From Cordylochernes scorpioides (taxonomy: Eukaryota > Arthropoda > Arachnida > Pseudoscorpiones > Chernetidae): a DNA stretch of 64,000 bases. The stretch spans positions 23,325,007 through 23,389,006 of the forward strand of contig CP092874.1 in the NCBI GenBank assembly GCA_030710605.1, read 5' to 3'. The translations under genes and the position numbers were made by a program. Each line of letters begins with the position of its first letter. Position 1 is the first letter of the stretch. Below, in pieces: positions 32,640-44,007 of the stretch. The notes under the pieces are model-generated. The model saw only the letters and a list, made by a program, of their open reading frames with translations, did no database searches and was not told where the DNA came from.

Positions 32640-33594
32640 GTCTGTACTGTCCACAGAAACATCAAATATTATTCATTATTACATGTTGACGGATTCCAAC
32701 AAATTACAAAAAAAAAAAGTATAAGGTGCTGCAACTCTTTTTTATTAATTCACAAGGTAATAAGACCAAATCCAAATAAATAAATAATGTGTGACGTTTC
32801 GGTAACAGCGTTGTTACCATCTTCAGTCAAAAGTACTGAATGATTATAAACACAAGGTAATAAGACTATCATTTTATTATAGATTATAATGAGATTCAGT
32901 AATTTTGTCTGAAGATGATAACAACGCTGTTACCGAAAAGTCACACACTATTTATTTATTTGGATTTGGTCTTAATACCTTGTGTTTATAATCTATAATC
33001 CAAATTGTGCCTTATCAATCAAATATTATTCATTATCACAGGTTGGGGTGATTTCAACAAATTACAAAAAAAGGTATAAGACCCCACAACTTTTTTAAAA
33101 TTAATTATATAAAGAAGCTTTCGGACAAGCTCTTCCTCATCAAACTAAAACAACTGTTGTAAAATCAGCTTGCACCATAATATTTTAATACAAATACAAC
33201 ATTTCTGTAACAGCGTTGTTACCATCTTCATACAAAAGTACTGAAGATGATAACAACGCTGTTACCGAAACGTCACACACTATTTATTTATTTGGATTTG
33301 GTCTTATTACCTTGTGTTTAATACAAATTGGTATAAGATGCTGAAACTCTTTTTTTATTGTATATAGAAGCTTCCAGGCAAGCTCTTCCTCAGTTTATTT
33401 AGTTTGCTGAGGAAGAGCTTCCCCGGCTCGAGAAGCATGAACTCATGGAATTCGTGTAATCTTTACACAAGGGGATAAGAAACAACAACAACAACAACAG
33501 AGCTTGCCCGAAAGCTTCCTTATACAATTCTTTATACAATGAAAAAGAGTTGCAGCATCTTATACCTTTTTGTAATATAATATTATGGTGCAAC

Positions 33595-34130
33595 CTGATT
33601 GTGCAACTAAAAGTTGTTGATGGCTTGCTCCACACACACACATCTGTCAGAATATATATCAACTATATAATATATCACTGATTTTTTAGAATTATTCCAG
33701 AATTTATTGTGAAAGATGGCATAAGCCATCAGCAACTTTTAGTTGAACGATCGAAGGATTCCTTTTTTTTTTCTTAATTTATCCTCCTGAGTTCAGTACA
33801 AGTTTACTTTTGTACTATTTTTTTTTTTTCATAAAATCTTAAGAATAAAAAAATAATCACACATTCGATACTATTAAAAAATTATGCAAAAAGACATCTC
33901 CTTATCGTGCAACTGAAAGTTGATGATGGTTTGCGCCATCTATCAGAATAAATATCAACTATTCTCATTGATTTTTAATGTGTCCATGTCTGTGGTTAGC
34001 TTTTCTTGATTACTCAAGAATGTGTAAATGGCCAATTCTGGAATAATTAAAAATCAACGAGAATAGTTGATATTTATTCCAATAGATGGCAAAATCAATC
34101 AGCAACTTTCAGTTGCACGATAAGGAGATG
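33595..34130. mobile_element. two related foldback MITEs
   Basis: 33898-34125 has ends TCTCCTTATCGTGCAACTG and CAGTTGCACGATAAGGAGA, exact inverted repeats, and the arms pair for about 100 bp. 33603-33757 is a diverged relative (GTGCAACTAAAAGTTG...CAACTTTTAGTTGAACG). Both lie in an intron of the B3GALNT2-like gene. Confidence 0.85.
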
Positions 34131-34255
34131 CCTTTTTCATAATTTATGCACCTTATCCCAGTACAATATTACATTTGTACTATTTTTTCACTATTAAAAA
34201 ATGTTTCTCTTTCGTTCAATATTTTCATTAAGAGAGTATTGTTTGTATGTTACAG

Positions 34256-34312
34256 GGTGAAGATGTGTCCATGGGAATATGGCTGGCAGCCCTAAGACCC
34301 CGTATGATAGAG
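34256..34312 (+). CDS. B3GALNT2: B3GALNT2-like gene, exon I
   Basis: 57 bp, acceptor TTACAG, donor GTATGG, phase 0 at both sides. It reads GEDVSMGIWLAALRPRMIE, against GEDVSMGIWMAAIGPKRYQ in human: nine identical residues in a row. This is the GT31 E-D-V motif with the catalytic acidic residues. Confidence 0.92.
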
Positions 34313-35472
34313 GTATGGTCCAATATGGGGCAGGGTTATTTGTGTGACTTAGGGCAACCATAGAGAAAATACAGGATTTAAACCTAATAAGGTACAGTTT
34401 GGATTATAGATAAGAAATATTGGGTAACAAAACCACATCCATATTTATAATCAAAAGATAACAAGACAAAATATCATGAGAAGACACCTCTTTTCAAAGG
34501 ACAGTTTTCATCACCAAAATTACCATTTTTACTAGTTAGAGGACATCTCTCTCTAAAGGACACTTTTACTCTGCATTTAGATGTCTGTCGCCAAGAAACA
34601 GTCAGTATTTGCCGGTGTCTAAAGGATTAAGAAGGAGGAACAGACAGCCATCTTTTTTTTTTCTTATCTGTTCGGATTTTATCTATTAGCAACACCTGGC
34701 ATCAGGATTCTGGAATTTTCTTCTGTTATCAACACCTGATGTAATCTGTCTGGAATTTTTCCCTGTTATCAGCAACAGACGTCAACAAACCATCAATATC
34801 TTGTGTTCTATCATGGCAGCCTGTAATTTTATCTCTCTCTGTTTTCATTTGAAAGAGATTGTTCTCGTAATCCCCCTTTAGACAACACCATGCTCAACAG
34901 CAGTTTTGTTCCTCGAAAGTGTCCTTTCCAGTGAGGTTCTTCTTTGCCAGCAACTCAGATAGAAACACATAGTAATAAGAGACCAAATCCAAATAAATAG
35001 TGTGTGATGTTTAGGTTAAACGTCACTCACTATTTATTTCTTTGGATTTGATAAGGCACAATTTGGATTATAGATTATAAACACTAGGTAATAAGACCAA
35101 ATCCAAATAAATGCATTATTACCTTGTGTTTCTAATCTATAATCCAAATTGTGTGGCAATGTACATTAATGCTTCCTCTCAAACAAACATCTTGAAATTT
35201 GAACAAAAAAAAAATCCAAAGAAAACAAATTCTCATTCAGAAAACTTCAATTAGGATTTTTATCAATCCTAATTGAAGTTTTCTGAATGAGAATTTTTTT
35301 TCTTTGGATTTTTTTTTTTGTCCAAATTTCAAGATGTTTGTTTGAGAGGAAGCATTGATGCACATTCCCATAGAGCATCATGATTATCATGGCCTCTACT
35401 ACACACAGAATGTTTACAGAGATGTATCCTGTCCTTACTGTAATGTAACCAGATGTTTTGTATTTGTTCCAG

Positions 35473-35610
35473 GATGACAGATGGAACTGTGAAGATTCTT
35501 GTCTTCCTTCCAGCTTCAACTGGCCTCAACTTTCTCCAACTCAGCTGAGGGAATCCTGGGAAACCTTTAGGAACTGTGGCAGTATTTGTCATTGTGGACA
35601 AGTTACATGA
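35473..35610 (+). CDS. B3GALNT2: B3GALNT2-like gene, last exon J
   Basis: Acceptor TTGTTCCAG; 45 codons and TGA at 35608-35610. The pattern CEDSC ... FNWPQLSPTQL ... CGSICHC parallels the human C-terminus (CEKTC, SPWELTEL, CGDPCRC), including the cysteine spacing. It closes the gene at the usual point. Confidence 0.88.
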   Translation, partial: DDRWNCEDSCLPSSFNWPQLSPTQLRESWETFRNCGSICHCGQVT

Positions 35611-35649
35611 AAACTTGATCCTTTTATTCTTCCTCACAACAAGGATTAG

Positions 35650-35885
35650 AACAAGTACCGGGTTCGATTCCCGCATTGGACACTTTTTTCTGTTTAAAAA
35701 AAAAAAGCTCCAATGGCCCCCAATTCTTGCCAAAGTCCAACCCTACCAGCGAGTGCAAGTTACCAAACAGAGCTCTGGCACATTTGTAAGTGCAAAGTCA
35801 AACTGCTTTTCACATGTGTAGACATGTGGTGCGCTTACAGTAAAAGCAGTCGCTAACTACACACCATGATTATCATGGCCTGTAC
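35650..35885 (+). mobile_element. tRNA-derived SINE, second copy
   Basis: Starts inside the B box (GGGTTCGATTCCCGCATTGG) and shares the full body with 31990-32215. It lies directly behind the last exon of the B3GALNT2-like gene. Confidence 0.8.
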
Positions 35886-36389
35886 CACGTGTACTAGGGA
35901 TAAGCAAAAAAAAAAAATCTCAAAATAAGGATTAGGACTCCTACCTAAACACAGCTGTGGAGTGGACCAAGGAGGAGCTCTGAACCTCAGACAGCACCAA
36001 ACAACACTAACAAGATTTAGAACAGGAATTAATGAAATATCAAAGAATAGGTATATAGCGGTGGCGATATTTGGATTCCACAGGATTATATCCCGGAAAA
36101 AGGCCACACAGTGTTCTCCCCATCCCTTGTGAACTGGCGAATCCTGTAAAGGGCGAGAGGCCCTAAATAAAGGCTTTGTTGTTGATTTAGAACAGGCCAT
36201 CTCTAGCCATTGAAGATAGAAAATAACAACAAAATCTACCCCACACAAGGTAATAAGACCAAATTCAAATAAATAAATAGTGTGTGACATTTCTGTAACA
36301 GCGTTATTACCAAAACATCACACTATTTTTTTATTTAGATTTGGTCTTATTACCTTGTGTTTATAAGCTATAATTCAAATTTTGTGCCT

Positions 36390-37150
36390 TGTCAAAATCT
36401 ACCCCACTTGCCCAAAATGTAGCTTGGTGCCTGCAACTCCAGAACACATTTTGGCTTGTATTAGATGTACTAAACAGGACCTTTGGGAGAGGTCACTGCT
36501 TATCATCAGACAGCATGAGTAGAATGAACTCATGGAATTTGTGTAATCTTTACACAAGGGGATAAGAAACAACCACACCAGCAGTGGACCATGAACTCAT
36601 CGAATTCGTGTAATCTTTACACAAGGGGATAAGAAACAACAACAAAAACACTAGCAGTGTAGCATGAACTAATGGAATTTGGGTAATTTTTACACAAGGG
36701 GATAAGAAACAACAACAAAAACACCAGCAGTGTAGCATGAACTCATGGAATTTGGGTAATCTTTACACAAGGGGATAAGAAACAACAACAAAAACACTAG
36801 CAGTGTAGCATGAACTAATGGAATTTGGGTAATCTTTACACAAGGGGATAAGAAACAACAACAAAAACACTAGCAGTGTAGCATGAACTCATGGAATTTG
36901 GGTAATCTTTACACAAGGGGATAAGAAACAACAACAAAAACACCAGCAGTGTAGCATGAACTCATGGAATTTGGGTAATCTTTACACAAGGGGATAAGAA
37001 ACAAAACAACCACACCAGCAGTGGAGCATGAACTCATGGAATTTGGGTAATCTTTACACAAGGGGATAAGAAACAAAACAACCACACCAGCAGTGGAGCA
37101 TGAACTCATGGAATTTGGGTAATCTTTACACAAGGGGATAAGAAACAATA
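36390..37150 (+). repeat. non-LTR 3' end followed by a 73-bp minisatellite, about 9 copies
   Basis: 36390-36500 is the C-terminal coding tail of the non-LTR element (CCAAAATGTAGCTTGG...). From 36495 the terminal segment GCATGAACTCATGGAATTTG ... ACACAAGGGGATAAGAAAC is repeated at 36661, 36734, 36807 and onward (73 bp; some units are shorter). This is the opposite orientation to the 88-bp array. Confidence 0.9.
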
Positions 37151-37334
37151 ACAACAGGATTAGGACAAGTACTTGGAAACTCCCTTATACCAATGTTTCG
37201 ACAAGTTACAAGGAGCATTTTGTTTGCCGATACTTTTACAACACTTTCTTCCCTCAAACAATGCTATGGTGATACACAAGTTATTTTCTTGAAACCATTC
37301 TTTTAAAGAATATTTTTGTAACATTTTTTTAATC

Positions 37335-37700
37335 AGGAATCTTGAAAATAAAGATACTTCGGCCAGTAAATCTTTTTATTACCTCGACGTTTCGACAAAA
37401 AGCTTTTGTCCTCGTCAGGAGCAAACAAAAATTAAAACATTTGGCAAGGCTTCATTCTAAGGCTCCAAGGGTGTTCACACGCGATATTCTAAATTTTGTA
37501 CATTTTTGTTTGCTCCTGACGAGGACAAAAGCTTTTTGTCGAAACATCAAGGTAATAATGTCGTGATACTCCTGTGGAAGGACTGACAGGTCCGAAAATT
37601 AGAGAATAAAATTTGAACAAGAAACTTAGCCCTGGAGACTTTATTTTCTTCATAATAAAAAGATTTACTGGCTGAAGTATCTTTATTTTCAAGAACTATG
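37335..37700. mobile_element. Penelope-like family 4 ends in palindromic arrangement, with a family 5 end inside
   Basis: 37345-37440 and 37500-37550 plus 37660-37695 are inverted copies (AAAGATACTTCGGCCAGTAA against its complement). The plus copy has CTGACGA (37516-37522), one G, stem GACAAAA/TTTTGTC and GAAAC. Between 37562 and 37660 is a different end with CTGTGGA, one A, stem GGAC/GTCC and GAAA (37572-37597). Confidence 0.8.
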
Positions 37701-38136
37701 AATACCGGCCAATCAGCCTCTATCTTTACGGTAAGACTAACTTGGGATTATTTTTCCACAATAGATGTTTTATACAGAATATTTTGTGAAACAGACTCTA
37801 ACATTTATGCACAAAAGGTCATTGATATTAAGAAAAGTTAAATATCATGTGACATGTTCCATGTCCTTTGTGATAATTTCTATACATCAATAGAATTGGC
37901 TTGTAACCTCTTTGTATCACTTTCCCACTAAGACAATCTGTTCAAGGAAGCATCTTGCTAAATCCATCTGATCATCGGGATTGGAAAAGAAAATTCTATC
38001 TTCCAAAATCCATGTTTTTGTAACTAATTTTATATGTTTTCAAATAAATATTTAAAAATAATTATATATATTGTCCATTTTAAAATTATTATTTTTCAAT
38101 CAATAAAAAAAACCTATTGACATTTATCAGATTATG

Positions 38137-38480
38137 TGTCGGATGAAAAAGGAGGAGGAGGAGCAGTAACAAGCTCATTAAAAAACCTGGGCTCAACAGG
38201 CCCAGCTGATAGTACTGTGTAAGGGCTCCTAATCCAGGGATACAGGATGAGCAGTGTTTGTACTCCATGTTAGGAGTGGCTGCACATGGCGTCTGTTCCT
38301 CATGTCAGAGGCGGCCATTTATTTTAAGCTAAGTCGGCCTGCCACTGAGTAGTGCTCCCAGTCTTAATGACAAAGGCAGACGCATTCTACTTCACCCAGT
38401 CATGATGGTTGTCAAACAGACACCATCAAAAGTCTCAAGCTTTACACCCTACTATGATTGAGTGGAGAGAATATGAAGAA
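38137..38480 (+). mobile_element. RIME-like short element A
   Basis: Head GATGAAAAAGGAGGAGGAG and AACCTGGGCTCAAC; body TGTTCCTCATGTCAGAGGCG; tail GATTGAGTGGAGAGAA, which is the 3' end of LINE family 2 (62240-62418). Other copies: 47612-47975 (minus), 49055-49415 (minus), 56815-57130 (plus). No ORF. Confidence 0.85.
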
Positions 38481-39465
38481 TTATGTGTTGTTTTTCTTAA
38501 AATAGAACACCATACAATATTCCAATATCAACTACATGGCACACAAAGCTCTTATTAAAACCTATACCTATACATTGGATATACATAGCTTAATTCAAAA
38601 TAATACATAGGTTTATATATAAACATGTATGCTAATGATAAGAAGAACCTATTAAAAAAAAGACTTCTTTTGATATTCAGCATTACTGTAAAGAAATAGG
38701 TCAATTTAGGGAATTAAAACAAAGTGACCATTATTAAGTGGCTGCCTTTTCCTGTTTGTATGGCTGTTTTTTAATTATACGGTCTAAAAATTTATAAAAG
38801 TTAAAAAAAATGGCCAAACCATGGCTATAGTGAACCAAAAGCTCTGTCCCATTGGGGTTCACTATAGAGGGGTTTTACTGTATTTGGTTTTTTTTTCAAA
38901 GTTTTTAAAAATCAAAATAAAAGTTTAAGTTATTTATGAGAAATACAACTATTAAGCATGAATGTTTATTTTTTAAAGGGCTTGGCTCATAAATGGGTAA
39001 CCCTCGCAACAGTTTGGCCAATTTAATCTACCAGACCTTTTTTAGACTTGTAATACTGATTTATAATAATAATAATAAATATTGGATAATTCTTCTTGTA
39101 TATATATGAGCTCATTTAAACACAAGGTAATAAGACTAAATCCAAATAAATAAATAGTGTGCGACTTTTCAGTAACAACATTATTACCGAAAAGACACAC
39201 ACTATTTATTTATTAGATTTGGTCTTATTACCTTGTGTTTATCATCTATGAATGAACTAGTTGTTTGTGAACTTAACGATTTGATTTCAGATAAAAAATC
39301 ATATTTAAAGTTCAATTCATTTTGTAAATACATTCTAAACTTTCTACAAAATCTGGATCTCCAATGTTTTCATGCGTTGAATAATGTAAATAACTTATGT
39401 AAATAAACTTTTTTCCTTGTTTGGCGCAAGTATCCCTTGCGGGATATAGCGCTTTGGAAATAAAA

Positions 39466-39813
39466 TCTATATATATAAAAATGAATGTTTGTTTGTTTGT
39501 ATGTCCGGTATACAAATTTACAGTATTTCACTAATTCAAACCAAAATTTCCATACATAGGTAAAAAAATACGGGGAAGACGATAGGCTATTTAAAAAAAT
39601 ATATAAATCAATTATTAAAACTATATATTCAAATTATTCTACTTAGCTCACGAACAGCGCCCTCTATCAAAGATTAGATTAAATTATGCTGATGCAAACA
39701 AATAGATAATGCTAATAACAAACAATTATAAAATAAAATTTATCTAAATATATATCACTCGGGTAGATATGCACACGGGTCAATCCCGGGGCGAACTCGG
39801 ATCACCCGTCTAG
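39466..39813 (+). mobile_element. non-autonomous Helitron, 348 bp
   Basis: 5' end TCTATATATATAAAAATGAA and 3' end CTAG, preceded by a hairpin ACGGGT (39775-39780) / ACCCGT (39804-39809), with A before and T after the element and no target duplication. These are the Helitron rules. No Rep/helicase is encoded. Confidence 0.85.
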
Positions 39814-40079
39814 TAATCTATAAACCTAATTGTGCCTTATCATGAGCTCATTTATAAACAGAATCATCGAATACTGTATTAGAGCTCTAAAAGGCACTCT
39901 GATGGTTTAAATTGATGAAACTGCTAGGAGGATTCCCCACTGATGAACCAAGCCTTTCCACTATCCGTAGCAGCAAGGGAAGTAGAAGTTTATTTCATTT
40001 GAAAAAAGAAACATTCCTGCTTTAATGGTTGTACTTCTTATATATAGAGAGAGAGAGTTGGCACATTATTGCCTTATAT

Positions 40080-40375
40080 TTAGAAACACAAGGTAATAAG
40101 ACCAAATCCAAATAAATAAATAGTGTGTGACGTTTCGGTAACAGCGTTGTTACCATCTTCAGACAAAAGTACTGAATGAGAAATTTTACCACAGCAATGT
40201 TGTACCACAATGGTTTAAAAACATGCTGTGGTAAAATTTCTCATTCAGTACTTTTGTCTGAAGATGGTAACAACACTGTTACTGAAATGTCACACGCTAT
40301 TTATTTATTTGGATTTGGTCTTATTACCTTGTATTTATAATCTATAATCCAAATTGTGCCTTATCACTTATATTT
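40080..40375. mobile_element. Penelope-like family 2 ends, near-perfect palindrome
   Basis: About 125-bp arms (40084-40203 and 40222-40350) read AACACAAGGTAATAAGACC ... GTACTGAATGAGAAATTTTA and back, around an 18-bp spacer. Outer ends carry ATTGTGCCTTATC. Confidence 0.85.
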
Positions 40376-43300
40376 AGAAGTTATTTATATATAATAATAA
40401 TTTAGTAGATATGTTTGTACTGTTCAGTAGATTTTGCTGGTTCTATGTAATTCACTCTTGAAATTCTAGGTATAGTTGACGCCTTAGTCTTCCCCAAGAA
40501 TGCAGCGGAGCCCACAGGATCCAAACAACCACCATTCATCCATTCAACCACTGATCTTACACACACTTTATTTTCCAATCACAATTTATATACACTCAAT
40601 TTATACACATGCCCAGATATTGTTGGTCAAATAATATATAGATTAATTAAATAATAATAAAAATTATCAAAGAGAGAGAAAAGCAAAAGAACTAAAATTC
40701 CCCCCCCCCCCCCCCCCCGCAATATAGTAAACCTCTATGAGAGGACACTCTTGCTAAAGGGGATACCTCTCTCTACAAAAAACTATTTTCGTCGCCAAAA
40801 ACATGTACACATAGCCTCTTTTATGACTTCTACATTGAATCTAAATCCATAAAGATTAAAGAACAAAAATATCTATATATAAAAACAAAAAGGTATTTAC
40901 ATACTGTTGGCTTCACGATTGTAAATATTCAGAGAGTGAGGAAGGAATGACCAACCCATCAACAACCACTTTAAACAACATGTTTGTATATATTTCCTTT
41001 ATATAGTAGTCCCTTTTTCTTTCCTTACCTTTTCTGTGCTAACATTTTGCTTTATACTGTATTAAATAAATAACTTTTCCTTGATTGAGTCTTCAACATA
41101 TTTATACATAAACCACTATTGAGTTCTGCATCCATACCATGGAAAATAAAAAGTCCTCTCTCCTCCCTTCAAAATAGACACCATCTATAGTCATCAATTT
41201 TGAAAAGAAAGGTAGACTCAATATCCTCCCAGAAAAAGTTCCATTTATATTTTGACCATAGTTATATGATGATGCCCAAAAGAAAGCTTCAAAGTGCCAT
41301 GATGGCAAGCAGGGTCAGTTTGATCATATGTGTGAATCCCAAGAATAGCTAAGAGGAGAAGACAAACCAATCAGGAAGGAAGATGTCCATCTGGCCCGCA
41401 GTCAAATCGTGCACCCTCATGTTGACTGCTGTTAGATGATTCTTCATGTATATGATTTGCCTGTTCTCCATAATACAAGAAGGTAAATAAAGAAGAGTCG
41501 TGAACAGAGATCCTTACTGATCCTGTGTGCTTATTTGGGCCATCCTTGACACAGCAGCGATGCATAGAGTAAATCTAGCCCCCCCCCTACCAGCTAAACA
41601 CTGTTAGAAAAAAGAAAAATAAATCAATGATCTTAAAATACTTTTAGACTGACAACACTGTAATATAAAACCAGAACAAAGGAGTGTTTTTTTGTTTACA
41701 TAATTAGTAATTGTAATGTAAATTGTAAAATGTTTTTTTTCTCTCTCTCTTTGAAAATAATAAATTTAAAATACTCTTTCTTAAAAGAGGTAAAATCGCC
41801 TAATTCTTTAAACCATTTCAGCTGTAAGTAAACTTGTTTTTTGTTGTTTCATGTCTGAACCATAAAAGATTCCCAACAAACACCTCATTGGCAAGTTCAG
41901 AAGATTTCATTTGATACCTTATAGATCTCATGAAATCAAAGCATGCCCACTAGTCAAAACCATGGTTTCCAGGTGGGTGCTTCTCAAATTGCCAAAGCAA
42001 GTGTTGTAAGATTTATAAATGACCAGAGATGGGAGAGGTGGCCTCTATTTTAATTCCCTCAAAATACTCCCAGCAAAATTTCTAAAAAATAAAAGAGTAT
42101 ATATACACTCATGTTCCTTGATTTAAAACTTGAGCCAGGAAACAGGAGATTTCTGCTTTAAAATAATTATCTTCTTAATCGTAATTAAATATCACATAAG
42201 TTTCGAATATACATAAAGTCAATTTATTTGTTTGACAGAGCATTTAGAGCTGACAGGGGGGGTTAGATGGGAATTTTAACATTGTTAACTGATAATTAAT
42301 AAAATGTAGCAGATTAAAAAATAAACTATAGTGTAAGAGTAAAATACCCCTTGTCATGAGGAATTTATAGTGAGGTTGTTTTAGAAACTCCGCTTTGTTT
42401 TGTCCCTGCTTCCGCTTTTCAAGGAATCCCAAAATAAAACTACCGCTTACTTGACCTAGTGTTGCTGAACTCGCCCCAGAAGATATCATCACGCTTCTCT
42501 GTGAAATAGAAATATTAAAAAAATATATATATATAAGTATATTGGAGAAAAATTCACCAATAAAAAATGAATATGGATAAAAAGTATTAAAAATGAAAAA
42601 TATTTAAAAAACAAAATGAACGTGGAGGAACCTGGACATCTTGAGGTTGAATTGGTAAAGGTTTAGGGCTCGAGAGGTGGAGCTGGTTTTCGGCCTGTAG
42701 ATGGTGATTTTACCAGTCACCATGATTATGTGGCTTGTTCATAAAGATAGGTATGCTGGAGTCTGGCTTGGTGGAATCAAGTCAGCCACCATCTGCGCCT
42801 CACAATCACCAGAGAATTGCAACTTAAATGGGGTTTTGGGTGAATCGTGGCATACTATAATACAAAGGTCACGAGGTGACCTAACAGTGATTTGATAATT
42901 AGCAAATGGCAGCTTTTATGTTCACAATTTAATAGGAATATATTCAAGTACGCAAACTATATTTAAAAATTATTAAGTGAAGGATAAAGATGCTAAGAAA
43001 AAATGTGTCTTATCTGTTGTTTTAATTTCAAACTGTTAAAAAAAGTGGGCATTAGTGGCCACCGAAGCGCAAACCTCAAATTCATAAGCTGCTTAGCAAG
43101 TCCTAGTTGTTACTTTTTCTACCCTTCCCCAAAGTTTTGCCAAACTCACCCCAAAGCTATAAAAAAATAACTCCTTTCTATTCTCTCTCAGTGAAAAAAT
43201 ATTAAAATAAAAATTAATATATATACATATATATATCGAATCGTGGCATATACTATTGTTTACAGGTCATGAGGTGTCTATGCAAGACCAATAACCTTTA

Positions 43301-43860
43301 ATGGGCCATAAAGATTTCTTCCTGTGTATTACAATAAAAAGACAAATAAAATTATTTATTACCGGCTATTTAAAAATTCATATAATAATATTGCAACATC
43401 AATATTATTAGGTTATTTGCGAAAGCGGATAGTTGGTGTCCTGTGCTTCAGGAATCTCTCCTGGGTTACAAATATATCTCTCTGAATGAAAAAAAAAAAA
43501 GAGAAAAAAAAAAGGCTGTTAACAGACATTTTTCTTATAAATGGATTTGGTAAGAAATTTATTATGAGAACAATATATAAATTCCCTTTAAAAACAATAT
43601 TTACTTTTTTTTTTTTTCAAAATCATTATTTTTCTGCAATTCGGAAGTTCCATTTAAAGTCTGGGCTCACTATGTCATGTGACCAAAATGGTGAGTTTGA
43701 AAACAAAAAGTTTTATCCAACTTCAGATTCCAATAAAAATGATTAAAAACCTTCAAACCTTAAAAAAACTTCAACTTTAACCAAAATTTCATCTCAGATT
43801 TTATAATTCATGAAAATTTTTCAATATTTTACGTTTTGTAATACTTATATCTGTCATTTA
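40376..43860. other. intergenic; poly-C tract and unassigned minus-strand exon candidates
   Basis: 40680-40720 holds an 18-base C run. Minus-strand open stretches at 41371-41580 and 41102-41308 are not recognisable. 43485-43418 (minus) follows a long pyrimidine tract and CAG and reads RDIFVTQERFLKHRTPTIRF then RK and a stop, a possible last exon. 42300-42505 has an acceptor-led open stretch (MMISSGASSATLGQ). I assign no product to any of them. Confidence 0.3.
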
Positions 43861-43864
43861 AATA

Positions 43865-43926
43865 GTCTGCGCACAATCCGTCATCTTCCGACTAGAAACC
43901 TTTGGGCACCATTTTGAAGCAAAAGG
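43865..43926 (+). promoter_or_regulatory. candidate 5' UTR exon of the ankyrin gene
   Basis: Short GC-richer stretch ending GAAGCAAAAG before GTATACAT (donor). A possible acceptor, ACATAAATAG, ends at 43981, 27 bases before the ATG. This would give the gene one short 5' UTR intron. Confidence 0.35.
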
Positions 43927-44007
43927 TATACATTTATTTATATTTTCTTTATTTTTATTGTTTATTTTGTTAACATAAATAGAAATATTTGATTTTACAT
44001 ATCAAAA

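Noticed and set aside
33398-33662. Signal-peptide-like small ORF on the minus strand
   Set aside because: It spans a Penelope-like end, a LINE tail and a GTT repeat; composite by chance.
36550-37154. Minus-strand ORFs rich in CCFLSPCVKITQI
   Set aside because: Frames of the 73-bp minisatellite.
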